Below are positions 23,369 to 35,204 of a stretch of DNA of 64,000 nt, one piece after another (position 1 is the stretch's first letter; each line of letters begins with the position of its first letter). A model generated the notes under the pieces. That model did no database searches. It saw nothing but the letters and a program-made list of their open reading frames with translations, and had not been told where the DNA came from. A program made the translations under genes and the position numbers. Location: the NCBI GenBank assembly GCA_963930655.1, contig OZ005608.1, positions 24,267,271 through 24,331,270 of the forward strand. The letters run 5' to 3'. The DNA comes from Myrica gale. Its lineage: Eukaryota; Streptophyta; Magnoliopsida; Fagales; Myricaceae.

Positions 23369-24930
23369 AACAAGTACTTGCATAAAAGTTTTGTTTACTT
23401 TCAACTGTGATGAAATTTGATGATACCAATACTGAATCACGCCCGGCCCAAACCAATTTGGGCCGGTAAGCGTGATTACCTTTCTCTAAGACCCGATGGC
23501 TACAATCAAGCCCATTTTGCAGGCAGATCCAGAAGTGTAAATCGTTAGACGTGCCATGAGCGGTTGTTCAAACTTCAAACAACCCGCTATAAACCGCCAA
23601 CTCCATGATCCCTCGATTCCGAAGGTGAGAAAGAACGACCTCTGCGAAGATGTGAGAGAACCGTCAAAGAGCGCACGATCGCACAAGGAGAAATTTCCGT
23701 GTGAGTTCCCGCCAAAAGGAAGGGAAAGAACGTGGGAGAAAAGCTATAAAAGGAAGAGTGAATGATAGAAGAGGTAAGAAAAATTCTGAGCAACAAAAAC
23801 TACATAGCGCATATAGAAAAGAGACTGACTTAAGCATCGGAGGTTGGTAACCTCCGTGCCCGAGACTATTCTTATGATTTTGCAGGAAGGATACGCGAAG
23901 ATCAAAACGCCTCTACTCGGACGTATTGACCATGAGCCAACTGATTCGTCAAAATTGATAGTATCTTCTGTGTCGAGGGGATATTTCCTCAATAGTTTAG
24001 GTGTCTCAAAGTGGTTAATGCTTTTTATTGTTCGTACACTGTAGCTCTTGTACTCCAATCTATTTTTCTCTGTTTAGTCGGTCATTTCTCCATATCAGCT
24101 CTGGGCCATTTCTTTGCAGGCAAGCATGTGGTCACCTTATTTGCACAATACACACCTTATAAACCTTCAGATGGCAGCTCGGAAGATCCTATCTATAGAG
24201 TAATTAAGTTCGTGTTTTTACTAAGATTTCAGTAGTCTAACTGTCGGTTTCTAGGTACTCAGGGTGACCAAATGTTTTTTGGTTTCGTCTAACGTGATTT
24301 TGCAGTATTTAGCACTTCAAATTGCTGGTCGTGATAGGAATCATTTTTCAGTGTTTTTTTGAGTGCCAATGTGCCATGTATAAATCTCTCTAGGCAGGCT
24401 GCGCAAATTTGTTGATAGCTACATTATGACTCTCTATAGTAATCATGTGCACAAAGATGCTTCAGCTTGATTGATGAACATGCCCCTGGCTTCAGCTCAT
24501 CTGTCACCAGTTCTGACATGCTGAGACATGTATACCTCTTTATTAGATGTCGAGTATGGAGATTGTACGAACGTGTTTGTTAATTTGGCAACAAACTTAA
24601 TTACGTCATTTTTTGGTCGTGTACTAGGATCATGGCCAAATCCCCGTGTCAACTCCAGTCGTTTAAAGGTCGGCGTCAAGCGCCTATGCCTTGTTCTTTT
24701 AAACTCGGAATTCCATAAATAAATAAATAAAATTTTTAAAGGTATGTTTGTTTCCTAACTATTATAAGAATTTGTATTTGACTTTTTAACATTATAATTC
24801 TAATATTATTTTTACACGAACAACTCAATATTAATTTTTTTTACAAACATCAATATAAGTCAACACTTTCTACACAGACACCAATAAAATTCAAACATCA
24901 CTTAAAAATTCTCAAAATACTTATGATTTT
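23369..24930. other. Gene-free spacer with one hairpin
   Basis: A 43-base near-perfect palindrome lies at 23435-23477. The rest is AT-rich with only short frames and no recognisable motif. Confidence 0.4.
23435..23477. repeat. Near-perfect hairpin
   Basis: AATCACGC and CCGGCCCAAA pair with TTTGGGCCGG and GCGTGATT across a loop of four bases, giving an 18-bp stem with one small bulge. It is not preceded by a gene it could terminate. It may be a TE end or a small fold-back remnant. Confidence 0.55.
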
Positions 24931-25208
24931 AAAAATATCAACAAAGATGATGTTTGAGACGTGTGTGATTCATTTTCGAAGTCCCGTCCTTTTTCCAAAA
25001 CAAAAAAAATAAAAAAGGGGTAATGTATGAGATCCTTCTTTTAAAAATATCAACAAAGATGCCGTTTGAGACGTGTGATTCATTTTCGAAGTCCCGTCCT
25101 TTTTCCAAAAAAATAAAATAAAAAGGGGGTAATGTATGAGATCCTTCTTTTAAAAAAATCAACAAAGATGCCGTTTGAGACGTGTGTGATTCATTTTCGA
25201 GATCCCGT
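24931..25208 (+). repeat. Local tandem repeat, about 107-bp unit
   Basis: The unit (TTTAAAAATATCAACAAAGATG..., TTTTCGAAGTCCCGTCC, GGGGTAATGTATGAGATCC) is present in two whole copies from 24931. A third starts at about 25150, is split at 25208 by an insertion, and resumes at 26187-26237. Confidence 0.8.
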
Positions 25209-26186
25209 CAGGGGCAGAAGCAAGGGGGCGAAGGGTGTCGGCCGACACCCATTGCTCCCCTCAAAAAGAAATTTTACATGTAGTTTTTCTTAATAGAAGA
25301 TGGCCTCGGCCTATAGGTATCGGGCTCAGGCCAACTTAGTTTGATTTTATTTCAGTGAATTTTACGGAAAATGTCTGTCATTCTTCTGTCCATCTATTCA
25401 GCAGGATATTCCTTTCAACTATATGATGGCAGGTATTGCTGGTTCTGGAGTGTTGGTGTGCTCTGGTGTGGGAGAGTGCTTTTGTGTCCTACAGGTGGGG
25501 GTGGCACGTCAGTGAAGTCACAAGGGGACGGATGACTCCCTCAAGTGTTCAGCTGCTATTATCTATTTTTACGCATTCTATTTATTTCATTCAATTAGTC
25601 TTTCATATTTGGACCAACTCTATTTCTATCTTTTAAGTTATTGTAGATAGAACTCTAAAAGGCATGCTCTGTACTATAAGGGTATAGGCAAACTCAAATA
25701 AACCACAATTGAGGAATTGATTCCTTTAAAATGTTGAGTTGTGAGTCCTCTTGCTAGTGTCACTCCAGTAATGTAACTAATGTTGGCAGTCTTTAATGGA
25801 TAAAAGTACTGATGAACTTGTATTTTCCTAGTTGTGTTCTGCATGTGTTATTTTGGTTTCTTGGATGTGTCCTGCATTACAATATATTTTTGCTGGTACA
25901 ACAAAACATACCCTACCAATTAAGGCAGTAAAAAATGGAAACATGCTAATTGGGGGTAGAAAATGGCCATGCAACCAGAAAATTCAGTTGTCAATTCAAC
26001 ACATCTCACAGTAATATGGGCTCAAATGATACTGAACATTCTTCCTTCAATATTTTTAATGTTTTTCGTCTTTAATTTTTGTTATTGTAATTTTAAGATA
26101 TTTTTTGCATTATGAAGGAACTTTTTTTTTGTCATTTCGCCTTTAAAGTTCGACACCCTTAGATATTAATGCTAGTTTAGTCACTA
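25209..26186. mobile_element. Putative hAT-type insertion in the third tandem unit
   Basis: The insertion starts CAGGGGCAGAAGC, a hAT-like left end. It is flanked by GATCCCGT (25201-25208) and GGTCCCGT (26187-26194), an 8-bp duplication with one difference. The intact neighbouring units show the pre-insertion site. A short inverted AGGGTGTCG motif lies near both ends, but the right terminus is poorly conserved. No transposase frame was seen, so it is non-autonomous. Confidence 0.55.
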
Positions 26187-26237
26187 GGTCCCGTCCTTTT
26201 CCCAAAACAAAAAAATAAAAAAGGGGTAATGTATGAG

Positions 26238-26870
26238 TAGGGGTGTTCATTTGCACCGGCGGTTACCGTTTTAAGCGCTATCGCTACCGGTACCGATAAG
26301 GGCGGTCATCGTGCCTTAGCGGTGCGGTGACGGTGTCAAATATGTCATTCCGTCAATTGCAGTGACAGTGACGGTTTTAGCCAAACCGTCACCTACGCTA
26401 CTGTTAACCACCCCTAGTTGAGACTTGAGATTATTATTGATTATGTGACATACTTTTGGTGGACTTTTGTTGGAATATGTTAGTTGATTTATGTCACATT
26501 GTTGGACACTTTATTAGACTTTAATCAATATGATATTATGTTATACTTTTGGACAACTTAATATTTGTTATGATTGTTAATGATTATGATATCATATCTG
26601 AATATATTATGATATTTGTCCATTTGATATGATTATTGATTATGATATTATGTTGAAAATTTAAACAGCCTAAAACAGTGAAAAAAATGAAAAAGCTCAA
26701 GGAAAAAGTTTTTTTTTTCACAACCGTTATACGGTTTAAGCGGTTATCGTATAACAGTTACTGTTAATACCGTCACCGGTAAGGACGGTTATTGTGCCTT
26801 AGCGGTGTGGTGACGGTATCAATTATGTGATTCCATCAATTGGGGTGACGGTGATCAGTTAACCACCCTA
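26238..26870. mobile_element. hAT-type MITE with directly repeated ends
   Basis: The ends are TAGGGGTGTTC... and ...AACCACCCTA. The flanks TGTATGAG (26230-26237) and TGTAT-AG (26871-26877) form an 8-bp duplication of the tandem-unit sequence, one copy lacking a base. A block of about 140-150 bp (GGTAAGGACGGT, TGCCTTAGCGGTG-GGTGACGGT, then TTAACCACCC) appears near both ends in the same orientation (about 26270-26417 and 26730-26870). Confidence 0.75.
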
Positions 26871-26877
26871 TGTATAG

Positions 26878-27599
26878 ATCCTTTCTTATCTAGAAATAAA
26901 AAAACGTAAGAGATCCTTCTTGAATTCTCTAATGATAACCAGTTGATGGGGGCGAAATTATCGGCTTGCGGGCCAGGTACCGTGTAAACGAAGGAGTTAA
27001 GAAAGTGACGGGTACCGTGTAAGCGAGGAGTTAAGAAAGTGACTGCGTCTTAAATCTCTTTTGAACGCTTTCACCAGGAGTCTAAACACCGCACATTTCC
27101 AATTCAAAGTCTTTTCCCAATTTAGAAAAAAAAGTCTTTTCCCAATTGATCAGGTTTTGCTAAGTATCTAATTTGTTTATCAAAATTTTAGAGAATATTT
27201 TCAAAATTTTGAAAATCTTTTAAATGTTGAAATTTATTGAGATTTGTAAAAAATTTAGAATATACATGTAAAAGTTGAAAATTTTGAAATATATTTGTTT
27301 GATTGGAATTTTTGGGACCCAAAAATTTGGTAAAATAAAGATACTCTAAACTGTTGCTAGTTCAAAACCACATTTGGTTAGCGTCCAATTAGTGCTGTAG
27401 GCTTTCAACTAGACTTGGTCTTGACTTTTGGGACGAATTATACAACTAAACAGCTGAGTCGTTCATGGTCTACTCCCCCACTCGATTCCCACTACTATAT
27501 TGTGGTCTAGGAATAATGAAGACGAACAAAAAGGACAGGCCGCCATTACCGGAGACTGGTGTCCGTCTTCAATAACCAGCACCAAAGACATCAAGAATT
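26878..27599. other. Upstream region of the plus-strand receptor kinase
   Basis: A partial tandem unit (GAGATCCTTCTT) lies at 26878-26925. A short duplication with the block GGTACCGTGTAA sits at about 26976-27020. A promoter is expected here but no TATA box was chosen. Confidence 0.35.
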
Positions 27600-30500
27600 A
27601 GAAACCGATGGGCCTTCTTCCTTCCGTGTTTATGATTCCAAATTTACTCTCTCTTCTTTAAGGCCTCCTATGGAATAGACAGCATTACCCAGACACAATC
27701 CTTGATTGATGGCAAGACCTTAGTGTCCAAAGAAGGAAGCTTTGAATTGGGTTTCTTCCGTCCCGGAAGTTCCACGAATCGTTACTTGGGAATTTGGTAC
27801 AAGAATATCCCAGATAGAACTGTTGTTTGGGTCGCAAACAGAGGCAGCCCTATCAACGACTCATCTGGGTTTCTTATGATAAACGGCACAGGCAGTCTTC
27901 TCCTTCTCAGTCAGAACAAGACGGTTGTTTGGTCAACTAGGCCTTTGAGACAATCTCAGAATCTACTGTTACAACTCTTGGATTCCGGAAATCTTGTCCT
28001 AAGAGATGAGAGAAGTGACAATCCAGAAGACTATGTGTGGGAAAGCTTTGACTATCCATCCGATACATTGTTACCAGGTATGAAGCATGGGTGGGACTTA
28101 AGGAGAGGTCTTAACCGGCGTCTAACATCTTGGAGAAACTGGGAAGATCCCTCTCCAGGAGACTTCACTTTTGAGGTTGAACTTCACAACTACCCGGACG
28201 TTTATATTTGGAAAGGCTCCAAAATATTCTATCGCACTGGCCCTTGGAATGGCATTGGATCCAGTGGTTTACCATCAATAATTTCAAATTCGGTATTCCA
28301 ATTCACGTTTTTCACTAACAAAAATGAGGTCTATTTCATGTACACCATAAAAAAGAAGTCTGTTATCACAAGAATGGTCGTAAACCAAAGCGACAATCCC
28401 ATCGAGCGCTACACATGGGTAGATACGGAAAAGATTTGGAACCTCCACTCAGCATTGCCAAAAGACCTCTGCGATTCCTATGGCCTTTGTGGTGCCTATG
28501 GAAACTGCATCCTTAGCGACTTTCCGGTCTGCCAATGTTTGAAAGGATTCAGACCAAAGTCAGAAGAGCAATGGGTTTTAACGGATCATTGGTCTCAAGG
28601 ATGTGTACGCAAGAAACCGTTGAGCTGCCAGGACAAACTTAAACATGGGTTTGTCAAGTTCGCTGGCTTGAAACTCCCAGATACTAAAAACACTTGGGTG
28701 GACCGAAGTATAAATCTGAAGGAATGCAAGACAAAATGCTTGGACAACTGTTCCTGTATGGCTTTTACAAATGTAAATATCACCGGAGGAGGATCTGGCT
28801 GCGTCATGTGGTTTGGTGAACTACTTGATATTAGGCAGTTCGAAACTGGTGGGCAGGATCTAAACATTCGAATGGATGCTTCAGAACTAGGTAAGAGTTT
28901 CGTTTTGCGAAAGAACTTCCTCAATGAGTATTTTGATATGCCATAGACTATTAAATTTCCTCGTGGTTCCTTCTTTATAAATTTTCCTTAAGTTGCGTTT
29001 TGACTTTTGAACAAATTTGCATCGCTGCATCTAAATCTATTATGAAGAGTCGGCGGATGGTCGTAAGAAGAAGATTGCTGCGATAGTAGCTTCCGTTGCG
29101 GTCGTTTCTGGGCTGCTCTTAGGTGGCTGTTACATTTTCCGAAGCAGAAAAAACGCAAAAGGTAAAAACTATGTATGCCTATTTTATTACTGCAATGTTA
29201 CAATGGATCATGGGGGCTGCGATTTGAAAAATCCAGTTCAGAACCTATTAGAGGGGTGAACAGGTGTTTTCTATATGTTTAAAAATGAATAATAATTTTA
29301 TTAAATCCAGATTTGAATAATCAATTAACAAAATAACATTAGAATAATAAAACAAATATCCATCACACAAAAGACGAGTGGAAAAACTTTGAACGTACCT
29401 ACCTTTCAAAAGAAAAAACATTCCGGGATAACAATTACTAGAAATTCACTAAAAAGTAAAACCTTACAACGGTCATTCAGACATGTGCAACCTCCAGAGT
29501 ACCCGATGTAATAATCTAAATATTCTAACTTAAACCTGCTTACTGCGGTTAACTCTTCCATTTCAAAAAGAATTCTAAAAAGAAAGAAATATTTCAAAAT
29601 CCAAATTTTAAAAAGATCTGAAATTTTTCAGAGACTTTGCATGAGTGGGGTATCTCTATTTTTAGCTTTTCATCTTGAGGATATCCTTATCCTTTCAAAC
29701 TTTGAAAATACTATTAATCTCTTGAAAACTTTAACCAAACTTAAAATACAACTCAATTTGAATTTAAAATTTGACACCGAATTACACCAGCATTAAAACA
29801 CTAACACAATAAAATTACTTTAGATGCGACCTTAAACTGTTTTAGTTGTAGGTCTAAGCCAACATTAAAACACTAACCCTATTGAGTAGTGAGTTGCTTA
29901 CCTTCTTTGTATGCGTCCAACACTTGCATGAATACTCACACACTTGCTTAGGGAAAAAAAAAACAGTATACTCAAACACGTTAACTACGGAAATTTATCA
30001 TCGACTTAGCAGGATGGTATATTATCTTCTCCAGAAAAGAATGTGTACCTCATCTAATAACATGGCTGAAACATTTACAATTATAGATGTTAAATTGCAA
30101 ATTGGAATCCAATGTTTGTTTCTGGTTATGTAATATAACTACTGTGCTTTAATATTTATCACAACCTAATTTATTCCATTAGAGTTGTTTTCTTAACTGA
30201 AGCTTACAAGTGTGTCCCCCCCATTTGTCAGAGGCAGCAGAGAAAAGTGAAAAACTTGGTCAGGGAAGGGACGGCCAGGAGGAAGACATGGAGCTACCAA
30301 TATTAAACCTATCAACAATTGCTAGAGCCACAGATGGCTTTTCGTTCGATAATAAGCTTGGAGAAGGTGGTTTTGGACCTGTATACAAGGTAAATCCCCA
30401 ATGTGTAAGAACGATTCGTAACGAACAGTGGCAATCGTTTCATTCAAATTTTAGCAATATTCATTTTGTATAAGTGAATTTTCAGGGTGTACTAGAAGAT

Positions 30501-31691
30501 GGACAAGAAATTGCTGTAAAAAGACTTTCAAAGATCTCGGGACAGGGAGTGAATGAGTTCAAAAATGAAGTAATACTGATTGCAAAACTTCAGCATCGAA
30601 ATCTTGTTAGGCTTCTTGGTTGTTGCGCTGATGGAGAAGAGAAACTGCTGGTTTATGAGTACATGCCAAACAGAAGCTTGGACGCTTTCATTTTTGGTTT
30701 GAATCGAACCCTTGGAAGCTATTGTTGTTAGTTGGTCACAACCATTGTCATGTTTTATCAATTTTTTACAGAATAATACTCTGTTGGTTTAGAATTTGAG
30801 ATGGAGGATTAACTTGAACTAGAAACTTGACAGATAAAACAAAATGCAAAATACTGTGTTGGTCTAAACGCTTTCAAATCATATGCGGGACTGCACGCGG
30901 GCTTCTCTATCTTCACGAAGATTCCAGATTGAGGATCATACACAGAGATCTCAAGGCTAGTAACATCTTACTTGACAGAGAGTTGAATCCAAAAATTTCA
31001 GACTTTGGCATGGCTAGAACCTTTGGAGGGGATCAAACAGAGGGAAACACAAACAGAGTGGTTGGCACTTAGTAAGTAACATTCATATGCCATGTTTTGT
31101 TATCTACATTTTGAAATGACGAAGATCACTCTCTAACTATTGATATTATGCAGTGGCTATATGGCACCAGAATATGCTTCCGATGGATATTTCTCTACGA
31201 AGTCTGATGTTTTTAGCTTTGGCATCCTTTTGCTGGAGATAATCAGCGGAAAGAAAAGCAGAGGGCTATTTCATCAAGACCAAAGCCTTAACCTAATTGG
31301 ATATGTAAGTCTAAAAGAGTTAACACATTTGTTCAACCTATGTTAGAACCTCCAGTGACAAATTAAGTGTAAATGCTTTTAGGCATTGAGATTGTGGAAA
31401 GAAAACAGACCTATGGAACTAATGGATGCTTGCCTTGAGGACTCACACTGTTCGTCGGAAGTGTTGCGATGCATCCATATCAGTCTCTTATGCGCAGAGC
31501 AGCGCCCTGAGGATCGGCCGAGCATGTCATCTGTTGTTTTAATGTTGGGCAGTGAAAATGCATTGCCGCAGCCCAAACAACCAGGCTTCTTTACAGGAAA
31601 GCATTCAAATGATCAAGCACGTTGTTCCTCTAGTAAGAATGAATCATCTTCAACCAACGAAGTAACCATTTCATTATTGGATGGTCGATAA
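27600..31691 (+). CDS. G-type lectin S-domain receptor-like kinase, kinase intact but signal peptide out of frame
   Basis: Exons: from about 27606 (or 27702) to 28890, then 29048-29161, 30232-30389, 30486-30696, 30834-31071, 31154-31304 and 31383-31691. From the first in-frame ATG (27702, [12 protein letters not shown]) they give 789 aa in one frame. Family members have a signal peptide before DSITQTQSL. Here an ATG at about 27606 opens a hydrophobic leader ([17 protein letters not shown]) that hits a stop one base out of register with the ectodomain frame, so one base looks gained or lost. B-lectin, SLG, EGF and PAN regions follow. Exon 2 has the membrane helix ([19 protein letters not shown]). 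The kinase has [28 protein letters not shown] and APEYA. If the shift is real, the receptor could not enter the secretory path and the gene is a recent pseudogene. Confidence 0.85.
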
Positions 31692-32509
31692 AGTTTTTCA
31701 TTTTTTTTTCTACGTGCTCGATGAGTGGGTTTCCTATGTCAATCTTATATTGACAAGTCATGTATATTTATTTGAATTTAGGTAGCCATGAGGACTTTGG
31801 ATATGTATCTGATACTGAGTCATTCACGTTGTTAGAAACATATATGCTTTCTAATTTTCTATTGTTGTTGAATTAGGTGTTATTGTCCTGATTTAACTTG
31901 TCTAGCCAATTATATGTTAATTGCAATTGTCAATGGGAGTGCGGGACGTGTTTCATCATCCCATAGAACCTGGTTTCTTCGTAGAGGGAAGATTTTCATC
32001 AATCACATTCCTTCCCAAGAAAGCAAGAATCATTCGCAGGTACTGTTGTCAAACCATGCATCCTGGAAGTGGCAATGGGTCTCTCGAAGGCAGAAGAAAC
32101 TACCTCAATCATCTCCTAACTTCACGAGATTTAAAACCTGACGATGCTAACATTATTATAAGATATAAATTAATGAAGATTTTTAAATCAAAAGACCTTC
32201 AACTGGATGATGTCCCCTGTTTTGCCTTTCTCTCTAGCCCTAGATGCTAAGTTCAAAAGAATGGAGGGCTAGGACTTTCCATCACCGCCCTAAGCTCAGC
32301 CTCAGTACAATTGAACGCCATACCAAAACTTTCTGAAAAAACCAGCAACCAAATCTCCTTAACAGTCCCGAAGAAACGAAGAAATGAGTTGTTTAAACAA
32401 ATGTTCTAGCTGTTACACGTAAGGATTAACAGATCATCTTGTAATGTGTAAAACACGTGTTGAAATGCCGAGTCACTCTGAAAGCTTAACCCAACATTGG
32501 GTATCGGGC
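31692..32509. other. 3' flank with a possible receptor-kinase relic
   Basis: A frame around 31950-32040 reads IEPGFFVEGRFSS, resembling the [11 protein letters not shown] region of the last kinase exon. It may be a decayed exon-7 remnant. Otherwise nothing was seen. Confidence 0.3.
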
Positions 32510-32810
32510 AATTCCTAATATTTCATTGATAGAAGGAAATGTTCATGTGAAGAGCCCAGAGGGCCGCCTACTGAACTAATGGACATAAAGCCCTTTTCAT
32601 CAAGTAAAGTGGGCCAAAAGCCCACAAGATCTAAACTCTAAAGATCCAGAAGAGATAGCCGGATCCATAGATCCAGGAACCGAAACTGAACCAAAAGGCT
32701 CGTACGGTACAGTAGCAAATCACCGCACAAAACGGCGAAGTCCTTAGCTGGAGGAGAGGTGCCGACATCCTCGATCCTTCATTCCTTCTTCCTTCAGGGT
32801 CCCATCGTTG
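32510..32810 (-). mobile_element. Probable 3' end of a retroposon of the local family
   Basis: Minus-strand text with GGGCTTTTGGCCCAC and GGCGGCCCTCTGGGCTC, ending in TATCAATGAAATATTAGG, resembles plant LINE 3' tails. No duplication was found; boundaries are approximate. Confidence 0.4.
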
Positions 32811-32956
32811 TCTAAAATAGGAACCTTCGACTCTCTATTTTATTTAATATTAAATGTATCAATTTATGTTCAATATTTTAATTAAATAAAAAAATATAAT
32901 TCAAAATTTCAAAAGGACAGCTGAACTTCCAACTTTTTACGTCCCTCCAAAAAGGA

Positions 32957-34911
32957 AAGGCGCACAAATATTCTATCGCTCTGGCCCTTGGAATGGCACT
33001 GGAATCAGTGGTGCCCCATCACTAAAGCGAAACTTGATATACCAATTCACGTTTGTCACTAACGAAGATGAGGTCTATTACATGTACACCCTCATAAACA
33101 AGTCTGTTATCACAAGAGTAGTCATAAACCAAAGCTTCGAGTAGGGCTGAACAGAACCGGACCGCAGACCGGACCGGACCGTAAAATCGGACCGAATTTG
33201 CTGTCCGGTCCAGTTTTAATTTTTAAAATTCGGTCCAATCCGGACCGCATTTCATAACCAGTTTTTTTTTATTATTTTTATATATTAAAAAAGCGCTAAT
33301 CGCGCTGACTGCTGAGGGCTCTGCACTGCGCATGCATCGCGCAGTGCGCGCATGCAGGAGCTGCGCAGTGCGCGCAGTGTCTGCACTGCGCAGTTTTTGA
33401 GGATATATTTTTTTAAAATAAAACATTTTTTTTAAAAAAACTTAAATGTCGCTCTGCGCTCTGTTTTCTCGGGATAAATTTTTTTAAAATAAAATATTTT
33501 TTTACAAAAATTAAATGCCCGCACTGTGCCCTCTGCACAAAGCCCCAAATAAGTTATTTTAAAATATTTTTAAAAAAAAAAAAAATTAAATCCGGTCTGG
33601 ACCACTTAAGGGGTCCAGACCGGACCGCATTTGTAAAGACCGGACCACTTATAAGTGGTCCGGTCCGGTCCCTATATATATGAGAACCGGAAATGCGGTC
33701 CGGACCGCATTTCCGGTTTTCAGCCCTAGCTTCGAGCACTACACATGGGTAGATACGGAAAAGATTTGGAACCTGTACTCAACATTGCCTAAAGACCGCT
33801 GCGACTCCTATGCCCTTTGTGGTGCCTATGGAAACTGCATCATTGGCGACTCTCCGGTCTGCCAATGTTTAAAAGGATTCAGACCCAAGTCAGAAGAGAA
33901 ATGGGATTTAACGGATTGGACTCAAGGATGTGTACGCAAGAAACCGTTGAGCTGCCAGGACAAACTTAAACATGGGTTTGTCAAGTTCCCTGGCTTGAAA
34001 CTCCCAGATACTAAAAACACTTGGGTGGACAGAAGTATAAATCTGAAGGAATGCAAGACAAAATGCTTGGACAACTGTTCCTGTATGGCTTTTACAAATG
34101 TAAATATCACCGGAGGAGGATCTGGCTGCGTCATGTGGTTTGGTGACCTACTTGATATTAGGCAGTTCGAAACTGGTGGGCAGGATCTAAACATTCGAAT
34201 GGATGCTTCAGAACTAGGTAAGACTTTGGCATGGCTAGAATCTTTGGAGGGGATCAAACAGAGGGAAACACAACCAGAGTAGTTGGCACTTAGTAAGTAA
34301 CATCCCTATTCCATCTAATGTAATCTACAGTTTGAAATGACGAAGATTCCTATCTAAGTATTGATATTATGCAGCGGCTATATGACACCAGAGTATGCTT
34401 CCGATGGATATTTTTCAACGAAGTCTGACGTTTTTAGCTTTGGCATCCTTTTGCTGGAGATAATCAGCGGAAAGAAAAGCAAAGGTGTATTTCATCAAGA
34501 CCAGAGCCTTAACCTCATTGGATATGTAAGTCTCAAAGAGTTAACACATTTGTTCAGGCTATGTTAGAACCTCCAGTGACAAATAAGTGTAAATGCTTTT
34601 AGGCGTGGAGACTGTGGAAAGAAGGTAGTCCTCTGGGTCTAATGGATGCTTGCCTCGAGGACTCACACTGTTCGTCGGAAGTGTTGCGATGCATCCACAT
34701 CAGTCTCTTGTATGTGGAGCAGCGTCCTGAGGATCGACCGAGTATGTCATCTGTTGTTTTAATGTTGGGCGGTGAAAATGCATTGCCGCAGCCCAAACAA
34801 CCAGGCTTCTTTACAGGAAAGCATTCACATGGTCAAGCACCTTCTTCCTCTAGTAAGAATGAATCATCTTCAACCAACGAAGTAACAATTTCATTATTGG
34901 ATGGTCGGTAA
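32957..34911 (+). pseudogene. S-domain receptor kinase pseudogene with MITE insertion and large deletion
   Basis: Remaining parts are: S-domain exon 32957-33141 (IFYRSGPWNGTG to VINQSFE); the rest of that exon after the MITE, 33729-34217 ([11 protein letters not shown] through EGF and PAN); the last about 70 bp of exon 5 (about 34223-34292); exon 6 (34375-34525); and exon 7 (34603-34911). The 5' half of the S-domain exon is missing. At 34217 the exon-1 donor (GGTAAGA) runs directly into the TTTGGCATGGCTAG of exon 5, so exons 2, 3, 4 and most of 5 are gone. With them went the membrane helix, ATP loop, lysine and HRD motif. Exons 6 and 7 are close to those of the neighbour at 31154-31691. Confidence 0.9.
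33142..33728. mobile_element. hAT MITE inserted in the pseudogene's S-domain exon
   Basis: The 587-bp insert has inverted ends TAGGGCTGAA-A--ACCGG and an exact 8-bp duplication, GCTTCGAG, at 33134-33141 and 33729-33736. These are the hAT hallmarks. Subterminal regions are dense in GGTCCGGACCGCA motifs in both orientations. The interior is AT-rich with CTGCGCAGTGCGC palindromes. No protein is encoded. Confidence 0.93.
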
Positions 34912-35204
34912 TGTTTTTCTTCTTCTTTTTTTCTGCGTGTGCGATGAGTGTGTTTTCGTATCTCAATCTTAGATTGACAAGTCATGTATATTCATTCATT
35001 TGAATTTAGGTAGACATGCGGAATGTGGATATGTAACCTGGTACTGCTAACATATGTTCGTAATCTGACTTGTAGTCTTAGGAGGAAGGTATTTGAAAAT
35101 ATGCTTGTAATTTTTCCTGCAGTTGTAGAAGGAAGGTTTCTTGTGGATTTTATTGTGAAAATATGGAGTCACGAATCATTTTATTAGTAACAGAGCTGCT
35201 ATTA
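34912..35204. other. 3' flank of the pseudogene
   Basis: This resembles the 3'-UTR sequence after the paralogue at 31692 (the TTGACAAGTCATGTATATT block recurs). It is further evidence of segmental duplication. Confidence 0.5.

Noticed and set aside
33922-34257. Minus-strand frame of 111 codons, also seen opposite the gene at 28595-28924
   Set aside because: It is the antisense of the conserved EGF/PAN exon, kept open by codon composition and not by its own function.
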